Source: CAKZLS01 sp963701445 (GTDB lineage: Bacteria; Pseudomonadota; Alphaproteobacteria; Rhodospirillales; Defluviicoccaceae). Taken from it: a stretch of DNA of 64,000 bases. Below the pieces are notes generated by a model. That model was given only the letters and a program-made list of their open reading frames with translations. It searched no databases and was not told where the DNA came from. Location: assembly GCA_963701445.1 (NCBI GenBank), contig CAVPAM010000010.1, forward strand, positions 1 to 64,000, in the 5' to 3' direction. Below, in pieces: positions 31,140 to 39,426 of this stretch. Made by a program: the position numbers and the translations under genes. Each line of letters begins with the position of its first letter. The first letter of the stretch is position 1.

Positions 31140-31907
31140 ATGATCGTCCTTTTCACGGATTTTGGGCTGACGGGGCCGTATACTGGTCAGGTTAAGGCCG
31201 TTCTTCATCGCGAGGCGCCTAACGTGCCCGTCATCGATCTTTTTGCCGACGCGCCGGCGCATAGTCCGAAGGCGGCTGCATATCTTTTGGCCTCCTATGT
31301 TCAAGAATTTCCCACCGGAACGGTATTTCTGGCCGTCGTGGATCCGGGTGTGGGAGGCAACCGGCGGCCCGCGGTTGTCCGCGCGGACGGCCGCTGGTAT
31401 GTGGGGCCCGAGAACGGCTTGTTCGAACTGATCATACGGAGGGCGCGTGCCGTGCCCCGCTGCTGGCATGTCACTTGGCGGCCAAATCGTCTGTCGGCGT
31501 CTTTTCACGGCCGCGACCTGTTTGCTCCGGTCGCGGCTCGCCTTGCCCGCGACGGCACACCGCCCGGAAAGGAATATCCGGTCACCGAGATCGTTCGCCC
31601 GGACTGGCCCGACGACCTTGCGGAGATCGTGTATGTTGACGTCTTTGGGAACGCGATGACCGGTGTCCGGGCGTCAATCGTTCCCGCTGACGCCGAGATT
31701 CTTGTTTCGGAAAAACGACTCCCCAGGGCAAACACATTTTCCGATGTTTCCGAGGGTCAGGCATTCTGGTACGAAAACGCGAACGGTCTTGTGGAGTTGG
31801 CGGTAAATTTGGGACGGGCCGATAAAACCTTGGGGATCCGGCCGGGCAGCCCGATTTCTATTTCCCGGAACGAAGAGGGACGAGCAAAATCGACGACTTT
31901 GCCCTAA
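31140..31907 (+). CDS. SAM hydroxide adenosyltransferase (DUF62 family)
   Basis: 255 aa. The N-terminal motif MIVLFTDFGLTGPYTGQVKAVL and the VFLAVVDPGVGG loop are those of the SAM-binding DUF62 fold; the mid-protein stretch SFHGRDLFAPVAA is also typical. Family members split S-adenosylmethionine with hydroxide to adenosine and methionine; halogenating relatives share the fold. It starts at ATG 31140, about 200 bp from divergent usg, and is followed by an MBL hydrolase about 100 bp later on the same strand. Confidence 0.9.
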   Translation: MIVLFTDFGLTGPYTGQVKAVLHREAPNVPVIDLFADAPAHSPKAAAYLLASYVQEFPTGTVFLAVVDPGVGGNRRPAVVRADGRWYVGPENGLFELIIRRARAVPRCWHVTWRPNRLSASFHGRDLFAPVAARLARDGTPPGKEYPVTEIVRPDWPDDLAEIVYVDVFGNAMTGVRASIVPADAEILVSEKRLPRANTFSDVSEGQAFWYENANGLVELAVNLGRADKTLGIRPGSPISISRNEEGRAKSTTLP

Positions 31908-32012
31908 TGTCGCGAACCTCCTGTCGCAATGGAGGTCGGTCATCTCGAATTTAAAAATGTTCGCGGGCGCGGAACTGGCATCCGAAATCTCTGTCGTGGA
32001 GCGGTCATCCGA

Positions 32013-32834
32013 ATGTTTAGCGTGAAGTTTTGGGGAGTCAGGGGAAGCATCGCGGTATCGTCCCCGGATCATATCCGATACGGGGGCAACACGAGCTGCA
32101 TCGAGGTTCGCGTCGGCGACCATCGCTTCCTGCTTGACGCTGGAACCGGCATTCGCTGTGCCAGCAAGGACTTTCTCCAAGACGACGTAAGGACGACCCA
32201 TCTCTTGCTGACTCACACCCATTGGGACCATATCAACGGCCTGCCTTTTTTCCGGGCCGCCTACGATCCGAAGCGGAGGGTCCACATCATGGCGGGCCAC
32301 CTGCGGGAGCAGGGTGGCGTACAGAGCTTCCTGTCGGCGCAAATGGTCCATCCGTTTTTCCCCGTGCCCCTGGAAGCCATGAAGGCGATCGTTGAGTTCG
32401 AGGATTTTGACGCGGGCAACTCCTTTCGACTGTGTCCGGATGTGAATGTCGTGACCGCTCCATTGAATCACCCCAACGGCGCCACCGGCTATCGCATCGA
32501 ATATGGCGGCAAGGTGGCTTGCTATGTCACCGATACCGAGCATGTGCCGGGACAGCCGGACCAGAATATCCTGGGCCTGATAGAGGGCGCGGACCTTGTG
32601 ATCTATGATAGCACCTATACCGAAGAGGAGTTCCCGGCGCATGTCGCGTGGGGGCACTCCACTTGGAACGAGGGGATGCGCCTGTGCCGGGCGGCGGCGG
32701 CGAAGAAACTGGCTATCTTCCACCACGATCCGGATCACGACGACCGGTTCATGGACCGTATCGGGATCGAGGCCGCGGCGGCATGGACCGGCAACGTGGT
32801 CGCCCGCGAGGGGATGGAGATCCGTTTGGATTGA
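32013..32834 (+). CDS. MBL-fold metallohydrolase
   Basis: 273 aa from ATG 32013 (MFSVKFWGVRGSI); the frame is open upstream but VKFWGVRGS is the usual beginning of this group. The metal site is TGTGIR...LLTHTHWDHINGLPFF (HxHxDH), with further ligands in DTEH and FHHDPDHDD. Group members are often phosphodiesterase-like or cyclic-nucleotide hydrolases; substrate not readable. Cytoplasmic, no signal. Convergent with the HlyD gene. Confidence 0.85.
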   Translation: MFSVKFWGVRGSIAVSSPDHIRYGGNTSCIEVRVGDHRFLLDAGTGIRCASKDFLQDDVRTTHLLLTHTHWDHINGLPFFRAAYDPKRRVHIMAGHLREQGGVQSFLSAQMVHPFFPVPLEAMKAIVEFEDFDAGNSFRLCPDVNVVTAPLNHPNGATGYRIEYGGKVACYVTDTEHVPGQPDQNILGLIEGADLVIYDSTYTEEEFPAHVAWGHSTWNEGMRLCRAAAAKKLAIFHHDPDHDDRFMDRIGIEAAAAWTGNVVAREGMEIRLD

Positions 32835-32883
32835 ACCGTGGTTTGATCGAGATCGCGGTGTCCCCGCGAGACCGCCCGCGATC

Positions 32884-34173
32884 CTATCTCTCGCGAAACG
32901 CTTCGTGACGCAGCTTCAGAACCGGTTTGATCAAGTACTCCAGCACGGACTTCCGGCCAGTGTGGATGTCGACGGTGGCCTGCATGCCTGGGGTGATGGG
33001 AAGTTGGCCCTCCTGTTCGCCCAGGTGGGTCTTGTCGGTTGTGACGATCACGCGAAAGTAGGGCGCACGGTTCTCGTCGGTGCTTGAATCGGGCGCCACG
33101 TGGGTGACTGTACCTTGGAGGCCCCCGTATCGGACGAAGTCGTAGGTCGAAACCTTGACCAAAGCGCTCTGGCCTTCATTGACATAGCCGCGGTCGGTGG
33201 GATTGAGCTTTGCCTCGACCACCAGCTTGTCGCCGGTGGGGACGATTTCCATGATCGGCTCCCCCGGAGAAATAACGCCACCTATGGTATAGTATCTGAG
33301 CTTCTTGACGACGCCGCCGATCGGACTTTTGATTTCGGCCCGCAGGCCTTGTTCCGTCGCTTCCGCGAGGATCTCCTCGAGCTGGGCGATCGATTGTTCG
33401 GTTTGTCCCAATTGCTCCTGGGCTTCCTGCTGGAATATGTTTTCTGCTTCGCCGAGGCGTTGTTCAGCTTCCGCGACCGCGGCCCGGGAGCGCGGTACCG
33501 CAGGCTCGAGGCTTTGCAGCTCGCCTTGAAGCTCTTCGACCTCGGCCCTCAGTTTCAGGTGTTCCATTTTCGCCGTTAAGCCTTCGGACAACAGCGATTG
33601 CGACATTTTCAGCCGTTCGCGCGCGAGTGCCAGGTTTCTGGTGACCGAGCGCTTTCGCGCTTCCAATTCCTTGACCTCCAACTGCCGTTGATGCAGTTGC
33701 TCCCGCAGAACGCCCAAGGTGGTTTCCAGGCTGCGTCCGCGAGCCCGGAATCCCCTCCGCTCGGCTTCGGCCAGATTGGGGTGGCGGTCGCTGGCCCCGG
33801 AGGGTAATCGCAACTCCGTGCCCTCGAGTTCGGCCGTGAGCCGCGCTCGCCGCAAAAGCTCTCCGTCCAGCCGTGCCTGCAGTTCGTCGCGATTGACGCC
33901 ACCTGTTGCCAGGTCAAGCAGCACAAGCGGGTCGCCAACCTGAACCACACCCCCCTCGGTCACGTGGATCCGCTCGATAATACCGCCCTCAAGGTGTTGA
34001 ATGACCTTGACCTTGCCTTGAGGGATCACCTCGCCGGGAGCGACCGCAACCTCGTCCAATTGGGCGAAATGGGCCCAAAGCAGGGCTACGGTCAGCAATG
34101 CCATCACCGACCGAGCCAAGGATCTCCAAGTCGGAATCGGCTGAGCAGAGAGCATGCCCTCGAGGCGGGTCAT
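32884..34173 (-). CDS. Type I secretion periplasmic adaptor, HlyD family
   Basis: 429-aa membrane-fusion protein. One N-terminal membrane helix (RSVMALLTVALLWAHF) is followed by a lipoyl/barrel-sandwich half (GEVIPQGKVKVIQHLEGG), long coiled-coil hairpin arms rich in Glu/Gln/Leu (about residues 130-280), and the second sandwich half with GGVISPGEPIMEIVP. It bridges the inner-membrane ABC exporter and a TolC-like channel; no tolC gene is in the window. Its start overlaps the ABC gene end by 4 bp (ATGA). An 8-bp inverted repeat at 32851-32883 abuts its stop. Confidence 0.93.
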   Translation of the reverse strand: MTRLEGMLSAQPIPTWRSLARSVMALLTVALLWAHFAQLDEVAVAPGEVIPQGKVKVIQHLEGGIIERIHVTEGGVVQVGDPLVLLDLATGGVNRDELQARLDGELLRRARLTAELEGTELRLPSGASDRHPNLAEAERRGFRARGRSLETTLGVLREQLHQRQLEVKELEARKRSVTRNLALARERLKMSQSLLSEGLTAKMEHLKLRAEVEELQGELQSLEPAVPRSRAAVAEAEQRLGEAENIFQQEAQEQLGQTEQSIAQLEEILAEATEQGLRAEIKSPIGGVVKKLRYYTIGGVISPGEPIMEIVPTGDKLVVEAKLNPTDRGYVNEGQSALVKVSTYDFVRYGGLQGTVTHVAPDSSTDENRAPYFRVIVTTDKTHLGEQEGQLPITPGMQATVDIHTGRKSVLEYLIKPVLKLRHEAFRER

Positions 34174-35969
34174 GGCGCGCCTCTCTCCCGCACGAGGGAT
34201 GCGGGCACGCTGGGCGGCGCGCCGGGGCTTTCGGCGAGGCCCTTTCCGGTGGTGATGGGAGATTGGGAGGGACGGTCCCTGTTGAGGATTCGCGGCAGGA
34301 TTTCGATGGCTGGTCCGGATAGTATGACCCGCCCCCTATCAAGGGCAAAGATGCGATTGCAAAGGGACAGAAGGACCGGGCTGTGCGTGACGATAAGCAC
34401 GGTTTGGCTCCGGCCGATCGCCGCAAGGGAATTCCCGAGTTCGATTTCCGCTTCGCGGTCAAGATTGCTTGAGGGTTCGTCAAGGAGAAGCAGGGGAGGG
34501 CGACCAACCAGCGCCCGGGCGATGGCGATACGCTGACGTTGACCCGCGGATAGGCGGTGTCCGGCCTCGCCGATATCCGTCGCATAACCATCGGCCAAAT
34601 CGACAATAAAGGAGTGCACACCGGCGGCCGTGGCGGCATCGATAACGTCTTCGTCCGAAGCCGCCGGATGACGGTGACAGATGTTTTCGCGAAGCGTACC
34701 GGCAAACAGCACGCATTCCTGGGGGACATAACCGATCCAGCGGGCAAGTTCGCTTCGCGTAAACTGCTTGATATCGGCTCCATCCAGCAGAACTCTACCC
34801 GCCGACGGAGGGTAAAGTCCCTGCAAGAGCTTGAGTACGGTACTCTTCCCGCTGCCATTGCGGCCAATGAGAGCGTGAACACCGCTTGCCGGTAACGACA
34901 GTTCGATCCCGTCGATTGTCGGCCTGGCCGCGTTCGCATAGGAAAACGATAGCTTCTCCAGAGTGACGGCTCCACGGGGGCGCTTGAGTTCAATGGCGCT
35001 TTTTTGCCGATCTCCGGGCATATTGAAAATGTGACCCAGGCGATCGATGGCTTGCCCGAACACGGTAAAGTTTCGCCAGCTTCCCACCAACTGGTTGAGT
35101 GGGCCGATGAGTCGCCCGCTGAGCATGTTCGCGGCGATCAGGGCGCCGATGCTGAGTTCCTGATTGACGATGGCGACGGCTCCGACGGCGGTGAGCGAAA
35201 CCGTTGTCAACATGGCCAGGGTCGTTCCCAGGTTGGCATACCCATCAGCCTTGCCGCCACGAGCGATGGCGCGCTCGATGGTGTCCGCGTGTCGTTCTTC
35301 CCAAATGGGACGCATGGCTTCGTCCAATGCCAGGGCTTTGACCGTGGTCCGGCCGGCGATGATTTCGGAAATGAGCCGATCGCGGGCGAGCGCGGTGTCG
35401 CGTTCTTCCATGCTGGCGCTTGCCATGGTGTTGCCGGATCTCCAGGCAACGAGCAGGAACAACGGCAGAATGATGAGCAGGATCCAGGCGATGGGGGGCG
35501 CGATAACGAACGTCAATGCGAGGAAGAGAAACGCGAACGGGAGGTCGGCCAAGAGCAGGGCGGAGGCTCCCGACACTGTGTTGCGGACCACGTCGACGTC
35601 ACGAAAGAGTGCCTGCCAGTAGGCCGACGGCCGACTCTCCAGGGTTTGCAGCGGCAAACACATCAGCTTGTTGAAGAGCTCCCGTCCGACCACCACGTCG
35701 ACCTGAAGCGCCATTCTCTGTAGCAGTCGGGCCCGCGATTGGCGAAGGACGAAGTCGAAAGCCAGCACGGCCACCATACCGAGGACCAATCCTCGCAGCG
35801 TGCTTAACCCCGCATGGAAGACCACTCGGTCGTAAACCTGCAGGACGAATATGGGAACCGCCAACGCCAGGACATTGATGAACAATGCCATGCCCAGTAC
35901 CTCGCGGAACGCGGGTTTCAGCGGCTTCAGGACGTGGCGGAACCAGGTTCGCGTGTTTGCTTGCTGCAT
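34170..35969 (-). CDS. Type I secretion ABC transporter, permease/ATPase (PrtD/LapB-like)
   Basis: 599-aa half transporter. The N-terminal membrane domain has about six helices (LGMALFINVLALAVPIFVLQ onward). The ATPase domain has Walker A IGRNGSGKST, signature LSAGQRQRIAIARAL and Walker B LLLLDEPSSNLD. There is no N-terminal C39 peptidase, so substrates are exported with an uncleaved C-terminal signal, as for RTX proteins. Likely cargo in this window is the RTX haem peroxidase at 48.5 kb or the tailspike-like protein divergently encoded next door; both are inference. First gene of a two-gene operon. Confidence 0.93.
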   Translation of the reverse strand: MQQANTRTWFRHVLKPLKPAFREVLGMALFINVLALAVPIFVLQVYDRVVFHAGLSTLRGLVLGMVAVLAFDFVLRQSRARLLQRMALQVDVVVGRELFNKLMCLPLQTLESRPSAYWQALFRDVDVVRNTVSGASALLLADLPFAFLFLALTFVIAPPIAWILLIILPLFLLVAWRSGNTMASASMEERDTALARDRLISEIIAGRTTVKALALDEAMRPIWEERHADTIERAIARGGKADGYANLGTTLAMLTTVSLTAVGAVAIVNQELSIGALIAANMLSGRLIGPLNQLVGSWRNFTVFGQAIDRLGHIFNMPGDRQKSAIELKRPRGAVTLEKLSFSYANAARPTIDGIELSLPASGVHALIGRNGSGKSTVLKLLQGLYPPSAGRVLLDGADIKQFTRSELARWIGYVPQECVLFAGTLRENICHRHPAASDEDVIDAATAAGVHSFIVDLADGYATDIGEAGHRLSAGQRQRIAIARALVGRPPLLLLDEPSSNLDREAEIELGNSLAAIGRSQTVLIVTHSPVLLSLCNRIFALDRGRVILSGPAIEILPRILNRDRPSQSPITTGKGLAESPGAPPSVPASLVRERGAP

Positions 35970-36472
35970 CGACGATAATTATACCCAGTTTGGGGTAAGT
36001 CGGTGAGCATTAGTTGTGCCGCTTCGAACGAATTCGCCCAAAGACGCACTCCGATTGGGGGTGCCGCATCGACCATGCGATCATTCGAACATCAAGCGAC
36101 CATCATCCGCCGACGCTCTCTGTTTCCATGCCGAACGACATCAGGATCCCGGGCACGAAGCGATGGATCGGGGAGGTATAATAACCTTGACATAAGAAAA
36201 TAAACCTATTATAAATTTCTTACACCATCAGCGCTTGCTAGGCTTTCCTGGCGGCGGCAAGCAAAACCAGTCGATCGAGGCAAATCCTCCGACGGTTGGA
36301 TAACTCCGATGGCTCTTCGCCCGCGCCCGATAGATCACGTATCGGAGTGGCCGTTAGAACGTAAAAGCCCGTGAACGCGGGGGCCGTTTTCAAGAATATT
36401 ATAAATCGATCTCGTCAGCCAGTGCGCCTCGATAATTCACTTATAGCAAATAGTAAAATTAGAGAGCCAAAT
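35970..36472. other. Divergent control region between T1SS genes and the tailspike-like gene
   Basis: 503 bp, markedly A/T-rich in its middle. It contains a near-consensus rightward promoter (36187-36215) and then about 250 bases of untranslated leader with an 8-bp inverted repeat ACTCCGAT/ATCGGAGT at 36303-36310 and 36341-36348. A GTG-initiated extension of the downstream gene to 36371 is possible but does not look protein-like. Confidence 0.5.
36187..36215 (+). promoter_or_regulatory. Near-consensus sigma-70 promoter for the tailspike-like gene
   Basis: TTGACA at 36187-36192, 17-base spacer, TATAAA at 36210-36215. It is the best promoter match in the window, and it directs transcription into a leader of about 250 bases before the ATG at 36473. 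Confidence 0.7.
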
Positions 36473-39352
36473 ATGCCTGAAGGTAACGATCATATTAAAA
36501 TCACCGTATCGCAGCCCCGTGTTCAGTTTCTGGCGGATGGCTTTCAAACTTATTTCCCATTCGTATTTCAAGTCCTAAGAGAAACCGATTTACATGTGTA
36601 TATCGGGGACCAATTGCAGCCACCCAATTATATCGTTTCCGGTGTGGGCGATACGAGCGGCGGTGCCGTGGTCCTCACGGAAGCGCCGAGCGCCGGTACG
36701 ATTGTCACGCTCGTTCGCAGCACGCCGATCCAGCGGCTGAGTGATTTTCAGCAAAGCGGTCTGCTGCAGGCCAAGGTGCTCAACGATGAACTGGATCTGC
36801 TCACGGTGGCCTTGCAGGATGTCGCGGAAGATGTTCGCCGCGGTGTCAAACTCGCGGTCATTGACAGCGATGCCAATCTGACTCTTCCGGACAAAGGCGT
36901 CCGGGCAAATGGTGTTCTCGGTTTTGACGCCAATGGCGACGCAACGGTGTTCCCCTCTGCGGCGCCTCAAGGCGAAGCGATAACGCCGGGCGGCGCGGAC
37001 ACCCAGGTGCAGTTCAACGATGGAGGGGAGTTCGCCGGAACCAGCGGTCTGACATACGCAAAATCGACCAGCACCTTGAGCATTGTCGGGAGCGTGCGGT
37101 CGGACGCAATCGACGAGCGAACGACCGGCGCGGGTGTCACGGTTGAGGGCGTACTTGTCAATGACGGCCTAATCGATGGACGGGATATCTCGGCTGACGG
37201 TGCCAAACTCGATGGTATTGAAGCGGGCGCGGATGTGACGGATGCCACCAAGGTCAGTGCCGCCGGCGCGGTTTTGAAGAGTGACACGTCCACTCTTGCG
37301 ATGCAGTTCGTCATTGACGACGACACGATGGCAAGCGCGACAAATTCGACCCTGGCAACCTCCGCTTCGATCAAGGCTTACGTCGACCGCAGCGCCCTCT
37401 CTGACGGGAACAGGGGTGATATCACAGTGTCGGGCGCGGCCTCGCTCATGACTCTGGACAACAACGTCGTGACCAACGCCAAGGCCGCGGACATGGCTCA
37501 GGGGCGGATGAAGGGGCGGATTACCGCAGGCATCGGGGATCCCGAAGACCTGACGGCGGACGAGGTGAGGGCGGTCGTGAACCTGTATTCAAGGTCCGAG
37601 ATCGATGCGCTGACATGGGATGCATCAGACATCGCGAGCGGGACGTTCAGCGACGGGAGGATTGCCGCAACCAACGTCACCCAGCACCAAGGCGCGATCG
37701 ACCACGACGCGTTGACAAATTTTGTCGCCAACGAACACATCGATTGGACCTCGACGACCGAAAACCTATCGACGTCCGGGACGGGCGCGACCGGCGATCT
37801 AACGGTCACCGGAAACCTCATGGTCACCGGCACCGTGGATGGGCGCGACGTGGCCGCCGACGGGGCGAAGCTTGACGCGCTTCACTCATATGCGAGGGTG
37901 AGCACTGTCGCGGACATGAGCGCGCTGGATGGCGCCGCTCATCCCGCCGGTTCGATCGCACTGGTCGATCGGTATGCCGTCTCAAACGACGGGGGCGGTG
38001 GATGGTTCGTGGCCCGGGATAGCGGAGATGCCGTCGACGGCGGCTTTGTGTTTGCCCACCAATCGGGCGGCCCCTTGCGCTGGCACCGGACCCTTATGGG
38101 CGAAGGTACGTGCAGCGTGGCCCATTTCGGCGCTCGCGGGGACGGCGTCACCGACGATACCGCTGCGATCCAAGCCGCGCTCGACAGTGGCGTGGGGCGC
38201 GTTGTTCTTCCCCCCGGCACGTACAAGGTCACCTCTTCGCTGGTTCCCTCAGAACATCAGATCGTGGAGGGGCTCAATGGGTGGGAAAACGTCGAAATCG
38301 CGGCAACGTCAGTGTCCGGGGGCATCATCGATCCCAACGGTTCCTACCTCGACGCCTTCAAAACACGGATTCAGATCAAGAACCTCAAGCTCAGTGGCTC
38401 GGCCGACTATGGTATCCGCCTTATCAATTGTACATCGGCCAATATCGAAAATATCCGCTTCGTTTTTCATGATACAGATGGTGTCAGCAATCTGACATAC
38501 GACTGCGTGTACATGGGAAATAGTTGGGAAGCGCGTATTTCTTTTATTTCGGCATATGTTTCATCGGCACTGGTAAAGCCGGCACGCTCGGTCATTTGGC
38601 TGGATGGCGCGATAAACGGCGTTCTTGCTGATACGATCCGCACAACGGCGGCCACGCGATATGGAATTGTTTTGTCGAACACCGATGCGGGGGGCACCGA
38701 AGTTCCAACCGCGGTGACAATCAACAACGCCACTCTGCAGCGTCAACAGATCGGTGTTTATGCCAAGCGGTGCCGGGCCGTTAACGCGTCTGGTCTGTAT
38801 TTCGAAAAAACGCAAATTCCCATACGCCTAGGCAGCGACGACAGCTCGACGGATCGATGCACCGGGTTCGGGGTGTTGGGCGCTTTCTTTGTTGTCATGG
38901 ATGGAACGTCCTACGGATGGTCCAATAACACGACGGCGGCCATCGAAGCCATTCGCGCACATGGCTGCACCTTCACCGCTTGCAACTTCAGCGACTACGG
39001 ATCGGGCGCATCGAAGCAGATGCTCTATGTCAAGCGCTGCTGGGGCCTACGGATCGATGGGCCGACCCGCTTCAACTTCGCGATGTCCGACATGCGCCCC
39101 GCAATCAGTTATGACGCGGCTTGGGACCCATCATCCACATTCACGGTGAGCGGAAATGGTGCCAAGGGCGGGCAGACCATCAATACCGGTTTATCTACCG
39201 AGTACGGCTTGGCGGCGCCTGTCTCTGGAACCCATAACGTTGGCGATAGAGTTATAAACGCGGCCCCCTCCGCGGGTAGCGTGGAGGGTTGGGTTTGCAC
39301 GGCTTCAGGAGCGCCCGGAAGCTGGGCGACATTTGGGCAAGTCGGGACTTGA
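36473..39352 (+). CDS. Phage tailspike-like protein: T7-fibre-type N-terminus plus pectate-lyase-fold domain
   Basis: 959 aa from ATG 36473. Residues about 10-140 resemble the N-terminal attachment domain of T7-type tail fibres (QFLADGFQTYFPFVFQ, PPNYIVSG, GTIVTLVRSTPIQR, LNDELDLLTVAL). The middle carries two fibre-like repeats sharing GRD-[I/V]-[S/A]-ADGAKLD (near 240 and 460). From about 545, FGARGDGVTDDTAAIQAAL and VLPPGTYKVTSSL mark a right-handed beta-helix of the pectate-lyase-3 type, used by tailspikes to cut polysaccharide. The C-terminus GTHNVGDRVINAAPSAGS is a tip domain also seen on phage fibres. No other phage gene is near; neighbours are secretion and polysaccharide genes. Probably a domesticated or secreted glycan-active protein; substrate unknown. 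There is no Sec signal. Confidence 0.78.
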   Translation: MPEGNDHIKITVSQPRVQFLADGFQTYFPFVFQVLRETDLHVYIGDQLQPPNYIVSGVGDTSGGAVVLTEAPSAGTIVTLVRSTPIQRLSDFQQSGLLQAKVLNDELDLLTVALQDVAEDVRRGVKLAVIDSDANLTLPDKGVRANGVLGFDANGDATVFPSAAPQGEAITPGGADTQVQFNDGGEFAGTSGLTYAKSTSTLSIVGSVRSDAIDERTTGAGVTVEGVLVNDGLIDGRDISADGAKLDGIEAGADVTDATKVSAAGAVLKSDTSTLAMQFVIDDDTMASATNSTLATSASIKAYVDRSALSDGNRGDITVSGAASLMTLDNNVVTNAKAADMAQGRMKGRITAGIGDPEDLTADEVRAVVNLYSRSEIDALTWDASDIASGTFSDGRIAATNVTQHQGAIDHDALTNFVANEHIDWTSTTENLSTSGTGATGDLTVTGNLMVTGTVDGRDVAADGAKLDALHSYARVSTVADMSALDGAAHPAGSIALVDRYAVSNDGGGGWFVARDSGDAVDGGFVFAHQSGGPLRWHRTLMGEGTCSVAHFGARGDGVTDDTAAIQAALDSGVGRVVLPPGTYKVTSSLVPSEHQIVEGLNGWENVEIAATSVSGGIIDPNGSYLDAFKTRIQIKNLKLSGSADYGIRLINCTSANIENIRFVFHDTDGVSNLTYDCVYMGNSWEARISFISAYVSSALVKPARSVIWLDGAINGVLADTIRTTAATRYGIVLSNTDAGGTEVPTAVTINNATLQRQQIGVYAKRCRAVNASGLYFEKTQIPIRLGSDDSSTDRCTGFGVLGAFFVVMDGTSYGWSNNTTAAIEAIRAHGCTFTACNFSDYGSGASKQMLYVKRCWGLRIDGPTRFNFAMSDMRPAISYDAAWDPSSTFTVSGNGAKGGQTINTGLSTEYGLAAPVSGTHNVGDRVINAAPSAGSVEGWVCTASGAPGSWATFGQVGT

Positions 39353-39426
39353 CCGGATCGTCGGTGGGGCGGTGTGCGTGAAAAGGTGCATACGCTGGGT
39401 CATTGTACAACCTAAGCCATCCGATA

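Noticed and set aside
32851..32883. 8-bp inverted repeat GATCGCGG/CCGCGATC as a bidirectional terminator
   Set aside because: The stem is perfect, but neither side has a T tract, so termination is not supported.
36371..39352. Prophage at the tailspike-like gene
   Set aside because: No integrase, capsid, terminase, lysis or other tail gene within 10 kb on either side, and no attachment-site-like repeat.
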